64,000 nt of DNA from Hyalangium versicolor (GTDB lineage Bacteria; Myxococcota; Myxococcia; Myxococcales; Myxococcaceae), in contig NZ_JAHXBF010000019.1 in assembly GCF_020103695.1 (NCBI RefSeq), positions 1-64,000 on the forward strand. Reading direction: 5' to 3'. A model generated the notes under the pieces. The model made no database searches. It saw nothing but the letters and a program-made list of their open reading frames with translations, and was not told the origin of the DNA. Positions 55,038 to 61,991 of the stretch are shown here, piece by piece. The translations under genes were made by a program, and so were the position numbers. Position 1 is the first letter of the stretch, and every line of letters starts with the position of its first letter.

Positions 55038-56246
55038 TCAAGTCTCGCGGGTAAAAGCCAGGGGTAGCTGCACAGGGCCGCGGACATGGAGCGCGTGGTT
55101 CCACTCCACCTGGGTGGCGTCGAGTGTGCGCAGGCCGCTCACCTTCGAGAAGAGCGCTTCCAACCCCAGCCGCGCCTCCATGCGTGCGAGCGCGGCTCCC
55201 AGGCAGAAGTGAACGCCATAGCCAAAAGTCAATCCGCCGGACTTCTCGCGATCGATGTCGAAGCGGTCGGGTTCGGGGAACTGGTGGGGATCCCTGCCCG
55301 CTGCCGCCAGCATCAAATACACCATTGCCCCCTTGGGAATGGTGGCGCCCGACAAGGCGATATCCGTCTGGGCTCGCCGGAAGACGCCGTGGACGGAGGG
55401 CTCGAAGCGCAGCACCTCTTCGATGAGCTGGGGGATGCGTGCGGGTTGGGCTCGCACGCGCTGGAAGACCTCGGGCCGCGAGGAGAGGGTAATCATCGTG
55501 TTGCCCAGCAGGTGCACCGTCGTCTCCAGGCCCGCCAGCAGCAGCAGCCCACAGAAGGCCAGCAATTCCTGGTCGTTCAGGGCCTTGCCATCCACCTCGG
55601 CCCGGATCAGCTCCGAGACCATGTCGTCCCGCGGTTCGCGCCGGCGCGCCTCGAGCACCTCACTCATGTAGCGCTCCATCTCCCGGAAGCTCTCGCGGAT
55701 GCCTCCCACCGTCTCGGGCGTGTGGACGCCCGACATGGCGGAGATCACATCATCCATCCACCGCTTGAAGTGGGTATGAAGCGAGCGATCCAGGCCCAAC
55801 AGGTCGCCGATGACGAAGGCAGGCAGCGGCAGGGCGAACTCGGAGATGAACTCCACCTCACCCTTGCGTGCCACGTTCGTGGCCAGCTCCTCGGAGAGGC
55901 TGCGAATACGTGCTTCGATCCGGCTCATGGAGGGGCCACCGAAGGCGCGGCTCACCAGACTGCGCAGCTTGGTGTGGGCCGGCGGATCCATGGAGACCAT
56001 CGACTTGCCAAGGATGGCATGGCCCATGGGGACATCCGACAAGAAGCTGGGGATCGTCGCTCCATAGACTTCCGAGGAGAACCGCTGTGTGTCCTTCAGC
56101 GCGGTGAGGCAGTCCTCATAGCGGGTGATCGCCCACAGCGACATGGGCTCGACCTGGCATACGGGGCTTCGCTCCAACAGTTCCGCATAGACGGGGTATG
56201 GGTTGGAGCGAAACGCCGGACTCATCAAGTTGACGTGTGAGGGCAT
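55038..56246 (-). CDS. cytochrome P450
   Basis: A 402-residue soluble bacterial P450. FGYGVHFCLGAALARME holds the heme-ligating Cys348; LLLAGLETT (236-243) is the oxygen-activating I-helix motif; EEVLR (276-280) the K-helix ExxR. The normal acidic residue in the I-helix is Glu241 instead of Asp. The substrate is unknown. A flavoprotein gene lies 138 bases upstream on the same strand and may provide electrons. No biosynthetic cluster is apparent around it. Confidence 0.94.
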   Translation of the reverse strand: MPSHVNLMSPAFRSNPYPVYAELLERSPVCQVEPMSLWAITRYEDCLTALKDTQRFSSEVYGATIPSFLSDVPMGHAILGKSMVSMDPPAHTKLRSLVSRAFGGPSMSRIEARIRSLSEELATNVARKGEVEFISEFALPLPAFVIGDLLGLDRSLHTHFKRWMDDVISAMSGVHTPETVGGIRESFREMERYMSEVLEARRREPRDDMVSELIRAEVDGKALNDQELLAFCGLLLLAGLETTVHLLGNTMITLSSRPEVFQRVRAQPARIPQLIEEVLRFEPSVHGVFRRAQTDIALSGATIPKGAMVYLMLAAAGRDPHQFPEPDRFDIDREKSGGLTFGYGVHFCLGAALARMEARLGLEALFSKVSGLRTLDATQVEWNHALHVRGPVQLPLAFTRET

Positions 56247-56384
56247 GGCGAGAATGCTAGCCCATGGCAGAAACGCACCGTGATAGGGGGAACCCAGGGT
56301 GACCGTCTGGTTTGATGAGAACCCGCCAATCCATCCTGCTCACCGGCAGTGACAAGAAGGCGCTTCACCGTCGGCCGTGGCGCT

Positions 56385-57104
56385 TCAGTCGAGCCCGGCC
56401 TTCCCCAGCGACCAGTACGCCTTCACCTTCTGCGCTGAGCCCACCCCGGAAGCCTTGAGCTGGGCCCGCAGCGCCTGGATGGCCTGGGCCCTGCCCGTCA
56501 TGACGAGCTGCGCTCCCGGCCGCCGCTCCACCGCCGCCCGCAGCCGCTCCGCCACCGCCGGCAGGTGCGTGTCCCCGGGTTCCCGCTCCACCACGTGGCT
56601 CCCAGAGAGACCGAACTCCTTCAACACGGCCTCGGACTCCTCGCGCGAGGACACCTCGAACACCTGCTCGATGTCTCCCGCGCCAGCGCGCAGGTTGCGC
56701 AGCGCATGCGCCACCGCGAAGGACGTCTCGTCCCCGAAGAGCACCACGGGGCCTCGGAGGGCCTCCAACGGAAGCGACCCGCGAGGCCCGAAGAACTGGC
56801 AGCGGTCTCCCGCGCGCACGCCGCGGCCCCACTCCGCGCCAGGGCTGTTGCCGTGGAGATAGACGAGAAACTGCGTCGCCCCGCGTGCCACATCCCAGGC
56901 CAGCGGGGTGTATGTCCGCATCCCCACGCCAGGGAGGTACACCTGGACCTTGTCGCCCGCGCTCCAGGAGACGCCGCGAAGTCCCTCACCCACCAGCTCC
57001 ATCCAGCGGAAGTGCGGGGAAACGTCGCGGACGCTCTCGATGCGGGATTCTCGGAACAGGAACCGCCCCAGCACACCGCCGATGATTGCCTTCCCTGAAG
57101 CCAT
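56385..57104 (-). CDS. siderophore-interacting / FAD-binding reductase-like protein
   Basis: A 239-residue flavoprotein of the ferredoxin-reductase-like fold. The FAD domain has GDKVQVYLPGVGMRTYTPLAWDVARGATQFLVYLHGNSPGAEWGRGVRAGDRCQFFGPRGSL, containing the R-x-Y-T/S motif that binds FAD and the GPxGS motif. The second half (VVLFGDETSFAVAHALRNL, GAQLVMTGRAQAIQALR) is the NAD(P)H-binding part, and SxKVKAYWSLGKAGLD ends in the YWxxGK motif of siderophore-interacting proteins. ATG at 57104 with GGGAGCGG before it. It may reduce ferric siderophores or feed the P450. Confidence 0.85.
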   Translation of the reverse strand: MASGKAIIGGVLGRFLFRESRIESVRDVSPHFRWMELVGEGLRGVSWSAGDKVQVYLPGVGMRTYTPLAWDVARGATQFLVYLHGNSPGAEWGRGVRAGDRCQFFGPRGSLPLEALRGPVVLFGDETSFAVAHALRNLRAGAGDIEQVFEVSSREESEAVLKEFGLSGSHVVEREPGDTHLPAVAERLRAAVERRPGAQLVMTGRAQAIQALRAQLKASGVGSAQKVKAYWSLGKAGLD

Positions 57105-57272
57105 TCGTGCCGCTCCCGATGGGGCGCTGCCCCACCCATTCTCGCGGCGCATCATGGCTCACGGCCTACCGGAGCGGGATGAAACTGTGTGGCGGGAGCA
57201 TGAAGAAACGTGAAGAGCACCTCCAGCCTCTTCCGGCTTCGGCCCTGCCCCCGCTCGAGGGAGAAGCTCTTC

Positions 57273-59342
57273 TCAGGGCTTGGGCAGGGAGCGCTTGAGG
57301 TACGCCGCGGGGAAAGCCGGCGCTTCGGCAGCCTTGGAACCGTTGCGCATGGGAGGACGCAGCGTCCCCGGCATCAGGAAGGAGACGTATTCAGCCTCGG
57401 GCCCCAGCGTCAGCTCCGGCGAGTTATTGGAGAAGAGCACACACCCGTCGGGATTGACGAAATAGGCGATGCACCCCGTAGAGTTCGTCTCGCACTTCTG
57501 TTTGCAGAAGTCGAAGCACCCCTTCTTGATGTAGCTATACGGAGGAGTCGTCCCAGCCCTCTCATCACCTGGGTGCACGACACACGCCTGCGCGGAGCCT
57601 GAGATGAAGTCACCGTTCGGGTAGATCTTCAAGCCGACGAGACGCGCCGCCTCGGGCTTGAGCGTGTCCGGCTCAACCCCCGGCTTGCCAGTGAAGTCGA
57701 GCAGGAAGCTGAAGTCCGTGCCGAACGCGGTCTGCGCGACGGCGTGGCACCCCTTGCAGCCGCCCATGTTGTACGTCTTGCCCTGATACACGGCGTTCTT
57801 GCAGTCGCCGAAGGGGTTGCCACCAAAACCCGGACCGCTGAAGTTGTTGAGGAACGCGTCCGTCTCGACGAACAGGTTGGCCATATAGTAGTTGGGATCC
57901 ATGTCCAGGCACTGCTTCACGTTGTCGTCCTGCGCGCGGATGCAGGCCAGCCCGGCCTGCGTCCCAGGGGTCCCCGGAGGCGGGGGAGACTTGCTGAGCG
58001 CGCAGTCGGTCACCTGAGCCTGCACACCGATGAGCTGGTAGTTCTGCCAGACCGAACCGCTCTGCACCAACTGCACCCGCATGAGACTGTTCACGGATGC
58101 GATGTCTGTTGGGATCGCGTGGTTGGTGGTGCGATCCGTGTTGGGAGAGCTGGGCTGCCGAACCGCGCGAGTCGCCGCTGACACCTCCGCGCCGTCGGTA
58201 TCGGTCACGACGTACTGGTCATCCGCATAGGCCTCTCCGATGTGCTCGAAAGAGGTGAAGACGAAGTCCGGGTAGTTCGCCAGCTTCCGGATGATGTGGA
58301 GGCCGATCAGCGCGAACGTGTCGTTGTAGTACTTGTACTTGTATGTCTTCGACGCAGGATCATACTCGTTTTGATAGTAGAGGGCTGTCGAGGTGTAATA
58401 CTTGCTGGCGTTCTCGCCCGGCAGCAGCTTGCGCCATGCGGCCTTGATCTCGATGGTTCCTTCGTCCGTGCCAGAGCCACAGGGCAGGCAGATCGCTTGC
58501 CCCGGCGGGCACCGGCACGTCTCGGTGCCCCCGTTGGGGAAGTAGCTGTGTCCCGGCTGCTTGATCTGTGCCTTCACGCTGAGCTGGGCACGGCACAGGC
58601 TGCCATGATCTTGCGCCGTGGCGTCGCAGTTGGCCGGATTGGTCCCTGCTCCCTTGTTGCCGACGTTCTGGTCGGGATAGTTCAGGCGGACGTACTCGTA
58701 CTCGTCCCGGTTCGCCTTTGCCTCGAACAAGATCAAGGATTTCTGCGCCCGAGCCGGCGGCTGAAGCGAGTACTGGCCGAAGATCTGGCAGGAGCCGATC
58801 TCGCTGTCCTCGTCGAGGTTGTTCCAGAGATCCAGCCGGGCATTCGGAGTTCCTGGGTACAGGGGCTCCGCGTACGCCTTCTGGTACGTGGGCGCGCCCA
58901 ACGCGTCCCACGGAATGGTGAGTGGCCCATTGGGCCGGAGCTCCGTCTTGTGGGCATAGGTCTGCCAGATCAGGAGATCATTCGACTGGCCAAGCGCCAT
59001 GCTCGGATCAGGAGTCCCTCGCCGGATGTTGAACCCGTTCGGCTGGGCCGCCTTCCTGTTCAGCGCGAGGAACTGCTGCCAGGCAAACGTGGCGCTGTCC
59101 CGAACGGAGACTGGCCGCGGCAACGACGTGGGCAGATTCTTTTGCGCCGCCGCCACGACCTTCGCCCCCAGCTCGGCATCACCCTGCGCGGAGGCTTCCG
59201 ATGTCGGCGGGGGCCTGGCCTCTCCCGATGGGGTACTCGGATTGGGTTTGCCTGACAGCGAGGAACAACCCGTCACGGCGAGCGTTCCACCCATCAGGAG
59301 TGGAAAGGCCGCTGCCTTGATCATTCGATAGAAGTCAGTCAT
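57273..59342 (-). CDS. large lipoprotein with one CxxCH heme-binding motif and PAN-like tail
   Basis: A 689-residue protein with leader ending LAVTGC (Cys26). Residues 75-480 are a Trp/Tyr-rich globular domain (ATFAWQQFLALNRKA, DLLIWQTYAHKTEL, FVFTSFEHIGEAY, GLHIIRKLANYPDF). GGCKGCHAVAQ (Cys529, Cys532, His533) is a c-type heme site, and conserved-looking context (NVGGCKGCHxVAQ, DFSFLL) matches a family of bacterial cytochrome-like proteins. Residues about 580-650 hold six cysteines in a PAN/apple-like pattern (GCFDFCKQKC ... GCIAYFVNPDGCVLF). Start at 59342; MIK at 59324 is possible. Function unknown, perhaps extracellular redox. Confidence 0.75.
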   Translation of the reverse strand: MTDFYRMIKAAAFPLLMGGTLAVTGCSSLSGKPNPSTPSGEARPPPTSEASAQGDAELGAKVVAAAQKNLPTSLPRPVSVRDSATFAWQQFLALNRKAAQPNGFNIRRGTPDPSMALGQSNDLLIWQTYAHKTELRPNGPLTIPWDALGAPTYQKAYAEPLYPGTPNARLDLWNNLDEDSEIGSCQIFGQYSLQPPARAQKSLILFEAKANRDEYEYVRLNYPDQNVGNKGAGTNPANCDATAQDHGSLCRAQLSVKAQIKQPGHSYFPNGGTETCRCPPGQAICLPCGSGTDEGTIEIKAAWRKLLPGENASKYYTSTALYYQNEYDPASKTYKYKYYNDTFALIGLHIIRKLANYPDFVFTSFEHIGEAYADDQYVVTDTDGAEVSAATRAVRQPSSPNTDRTTNHAIPTDIASVNSLMRVQLVQSGSVWQNYQLIGVQAQVTDCALSKSPPPPGTPGTQAGLACIRAQDDNVKQCLDMDPNYYMANLFVETDAFLNNFSGPGFGGNPFGDCKNAVYQGKTYNMGGCKGCHAVAQTAFGTDFSFLLDFTGKPGVEPDTLKPEAARLVGLKIYPNGDFISGSAQACVVHPGDERAGTTPPYSYIKKGCFDFCKQKCETNSTGCIAYFVNPDGCVLFSNNSPELTLGPEAEYVSFLMPGTLRPPMRNGSKAAEAPAFPAAYLKRSLPKP

Positions 59343-59506
59343 TGCGCTCTCTGGGCTTCGAGGGTTCTCGTCCAGCTTGGAATCCACACGCCCCCGACGG
59401 CGATGCGGACTGACGGGGTAGAGCAAGGACTGAACCAGTACAGCCAGTGTGTGGGCCCACAAGAAGAACGGGCAGTTAGCAGCCTGCGGAGGTGCCATCG
59501 CGGCGC

Positions 59507-59537
59507 TGACATGTCAGCGGACATGTCAATTGACATG
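59507..59537. promoter_or_regulatory. three GACATG repeats at 12-bp spacing
   Basis: GACATGTC begins at 59508 and 59520 and GACATG(C) at 59532, exactly 12 bases apart; the first lies in the palindrome TGACATGTCA. They sit 165-205 bases upstream of the lipoprotein start at 59342 in a 210-base gap, as expected for an upstream activator site. Confidence 0.5.
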
Positions 59538-59552
59538 CACCTCGAAGGCCGC

Positions 59553-60086
59553 TCACCGTTTGAGGGGCAATGGGATTTTGATCGCCAGGACACCTCCCAC
59601 GTCGTACCCCCGGTGGGGCACGTCGCGCGATTCATGCCAGAGAGGCACATCCAGGCGCAGGCTCGCCGTCAGCACCCCGATGCTGACGAATGGCGCGAGG
59701 TGGAGGCCCACAGTCCTGGCGTACTGCGCATCGCCTCCCTCGTAGGTCGCCCCCAGCTCCATCCCCACCATCCGGTAGGACAGTTGAGGACCCACGGCGA
59801 AACGGGAATGAGGCGACTCACCCTGCACCTCCTGCCACTGCCCGAAGAGGCCGATGCCAACATCCTCGCGCGGGTAGCCATGCAGGCTTGCTTCCACGCC
59901 GTACGCTGGAACGAAGCCCTCGGGCCGCATCGTGCCGCTGACCAGTCCTCCCGCGCTGAGGAAGAGCAGTCCTTTCGTGGTGTAGCCGCTTGCCAACGCA
60001 AGCGGCGCAAAGAGCAGCGCCGCCACGAGTAGAAGCGGGGTCCTGCTCAGGCGATGGAGCCTACGGCCGGGGTGAAACGCCTTCAT
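59553..60086 (-). CDS. small secreted protein, outer-membrane-like, hypothetical
   Basis: A 177-residue protein with a long signal (RTPLLLVAALLFAPLALAS). The mature part has alternating strands (GLLFLSAGGLVSG, VGIGLFGQWQEV, FAVGPQLSYRMVGMELGATYEG, HLAPFVSIGVLTASLRLDVPLW), the look of a small beta-barrel. No family recognised. ATG at 60086. It precedes the heme lipoprotein gene on the same strand with a 210-base gap that holds repeats, so the two are probably separate units. Confidence 0.65.
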   Translation of the reverse strand: MKAFHPGRRLHRLSRTPLLLVAALLFAPLALASGYTTKGLLFLSAGGLVSGTMRPEGFVPAYGVEASLHGYPREDVGIGLFGQWQEVQGESPHSRFAVGPQLSYRMVGMELGATYEGGDAQYARTVGLHLAPFVSIGVLTASLRLDVPLWHESRDVPHRGYDVGGVLAIKIPLPLKR

Positions 60087-60303
60087 GTCGTCTTCTCCAG
60101 GAAGAGAGGCGGTACCACTCCGGCAAGTGCAGCTGCCGTGCCTCCCACCCTGGCCGTCGAGCACCTCTCGGCCTCTCATCCCGAGAAGGTCCTGGCTGTG
60201 CCTTGCGCTGCACAGCACGCTGAGCATGCGCTTGCGCAGTTCAATTCCCGCCGCTCTCTAGAGTCCAACAGGCGCGCCGCAGGCCAGGCGAACAGCAGCC
60301 CGC

Positions 60304-60450
60304 GAAGGCCCATCTGGTGCAGCCCTCACGCCCGGTTCACACCTGGTACCGGGCGTGGACGAGACAGTGGGGGAGAAGCGCCGGGCGTTCCCTTCGACGT
60401 CCCCGCTGGGGAGGCTCGTGCCATCTGGGTCGATGTCCTCGTCCCAGCAG
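60304..60450 (+). pseudogene. relic of a decayed gene (DUF4091-like fragment)
   Basis: In the gap between two minus-strand genes the plus strand reads VPGVDETVGEKRRAFP, then after a shift of one base near 60392 FDVPAGEARAIWVDVLVP. Joined, the two form a continuous segment resembling the N-terminal part of DUF4091-type glycoside-hydrolase-like proteins. No start or remainder is visible on either side. It is most simply a short leftover of a deleted gene. The family call is by pattern memory. Confidence 0.4.
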
Positions 60451-60472
60451 TGACCGGCAGGGCCCGGCTCCA

Positions 60473-61393
60473 TCAACCTGCCGCCTCGCGCACCAGCGCG
60501 CGGAGGAAAGTGACCGCCGCATCGGTCTCGCTGCGGCGATGCCACACCTGACGAACCTCGATGGGTTCGAGCGCGAGTGGAGGCTCCAGCACCTTCAACG
60601 GCAGCCTCGCCGCGAATGCTCGTGCGATACGGCTGGAGATCGTCGCGACACAGTCGGTCTCCAGCACCGCCAGGGGCACACTCGCAAAGTGGGGCAGCGC
60701 GATCGTCACCTCTCGGGCCTTGCCGTGACGCGCCAGCGCCCGATCGACCAGGTCATCGGTGGCCCCGAAGAGGGCGAGATCGACATGCGGCAGCGATGTA
60801 TAGAGCGACAGGGTGAGCTTCGATCGCACCTGGGGATGATCCCGGCGCACGATGCACTCGAGAGGGTCCCGATAGACCAGCTCGGCCTCGTGGCCGGGTG
60901 GCAGCACTGGAGGAATGCCGATCAGCAGATCGACTTCGCCCCTCGCGAGCCCATCCCCGGCAAGCAACCGATCGAGCGTCAACAACCTCAGCCGCGTCAA
61001 CGGTGCTCGCCGCTTGAGCAACCTCAACACCGGCTGCAGCAACGCGATGGCCACCGCGTCGCTGCACGCCACCGAGAAGGTCCGAGTGGAAGTACGCGGG
61101 TCGAACATCGGCGCCTTCGAAACAAGCCGCCGAGCCTCCTCGAGCCACGCTCGGAGCGATGGCAGCAGTTCCGCCCCTCGTGCTGTCGGGGCCAGACCGT
61201 ACGCCTCGCGCATCACGAGGGGATCTCCAAAGAGTTCGCGGGCCCGCTTCATGGCGTTGCTCACGGCTGACTGCGTGACGTGCAGCTTCGCCGCCGCCTT
61301 GGTGGCGCTCCGCACCTCGAGCACCGTAGCCACCACGTTCAGCAGGTTCAGGTCGATCGCCGCCAGATTCACATCAGACATATCTGGAATCAC
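60473..61393 (-). CDS. LysR-family transcriptional regulator
   Basis: A 306-residue regulator of the NodD/SyrM-like LysR branch. HTH: LNLLNVVATVLEVRSATKAAAKLHVTQSAVSNAMKRARELFGDPL; the binding domain starts TRTFSVACSDAVAIALLQPVL. It is divergent from a VOC-family gene with only 45 bases between, so it very likely regulates that gene and itself. Start may be 61393 or 61381 (MSDVNLAAIDLN); the latter leaves the dyad at 61380-61400 mostly untranslated. Confidence 0.92.
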   Translation of the reverse strand: MIPDMSDVNLAAIDLNLLNVVATVLEVRSATKAAAKLHVTQSAVSNAMKRARELFGDPLVMREAYGLAPTARGAELLPSLRAWLEEARRLVSKAPMFDPRTSTRTFSVACSDAVAIALLQPVLRLLKRRAPLTRLRLLTLDRLLAGDGLARGEVDLLIGIPPVLPPGHEAELVYRDPLECIVRRDHPQVRSKLTLSLYTSLPHVDLALFGATDDLVDRALARHGKAREVTIALPHFASVPLAVLETDCVATISSRIARAFAARLPLKVLEPPLALEPIEVRQVWHRRSETDAAVTFLRALVREAAG

Positions 61394-61400
61394 GAGATAT
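61380..61400. promoter_or_regulatory. LysR-type dyad ATATC-N11-GATAT
   Basis: A perfect 5-bp inverted repeat lies in the short LysR/VOC intergenic gap and overlaps the upstream LysR start codon. Its place between divergent genes is typical for a LysR target. Confidence 0.45.
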
Positions 61401-61438
61401 CACTGGGATTCACGTCGGTTCAACGGCACCTTTCGCGC

Positions 61439-61927
61439 ATGACCGACACCGCTCCTGCCGTCGAAGGCTTTGCCCACATCACCCTCCCCGTTCACGATCT
61501 CGAGGTTGCCGAGCGCTTCTACGTCGAGCTGCTCGGCGCGAAACGGGTCCGCAAGTTCGATCGCGAGACGTTCCTGCGCTTCAGGCCCGATCGCGCCCAC
61601 GAGGCCGACGCCAACAACAGCCCACTGCACCTCGCCGTGAAGTTCGGCAACGCGGTCGAATTGCACCTCTTCCTCCAGAAGGGGCGCAGCCGTCCGGTAC
61701 CGGCCCCACACCCGCACCTCGCGATGGAGGTCAACCCGCAGGACCTCGACACCTGCATCGCCCGGCTGAAGCAGGCGAACGTGAAGCTGGATGGTCCGCG
61801 CCGCCTCGGCCCGCCGGGCCACGCATCGGTCTACTTCGCCGACCCGTTCGGCAACGTGCTCGAGTTCGTCACCATGGGCTACCGCGGCCCTGTGGCCGAC
61901 GGCCCGCCCGATGTCTCCGTGCTCTGA
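61439..61927 (+). CDS. VOC-family (glyoxalase/dioxygenase-like) protein
   Basis: A 162-residue two-module vicinal-oxygen-chelate protein. GFAHITLPVHDLEVAERFYVELLGAKRVRKFD is the first beta-alpha-beta-beta-beta unit with His13 as a metal ligand; HPHLAMEVNPQDLDTCIARLKQANV begins the second, and ASVYFADPFGNVLEFVTMGY carries the final Glu. Metal ligands are present, so it is likely an enzyme; reaction unknown. ATG at 61439. Regulated probably by the divergent LysR. Confidence 0.88.
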   Translation: MTDTAPAVEGFAHITLPVHDLEVAERFYVELLGAKRVRKFDRETFLRFRPDRAHEADANNSPLHLAVKFGNAVELHLFLQKGRSRPVPAPHPHLAMEVNPQDLDTCIARLKQANVKLDGPRRLGPPGHASVYFADPFGNVLEFVTMGYRGPVADGPPDVSVL

Positions 61928-61991
61928 AACCCATCACGCGCTGGCCGAGCCGCGCGATATAGTCGAGGGTGCTGCACATGGGAGGATGGTT

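Noticed and set aside
55038..57104. Part of a secondary-metabolite gene cluster
   Set aside because: No polyketide synthase, peptide synthetase or terpene cyclase lies nearby; a lone P450 is not enough.
60054..60551. Plus-strand 165-codon frame as an intact gene
   Set aside because: Only its middle resembles a protein family and that needs a frameshift, so it is treated as a relic.
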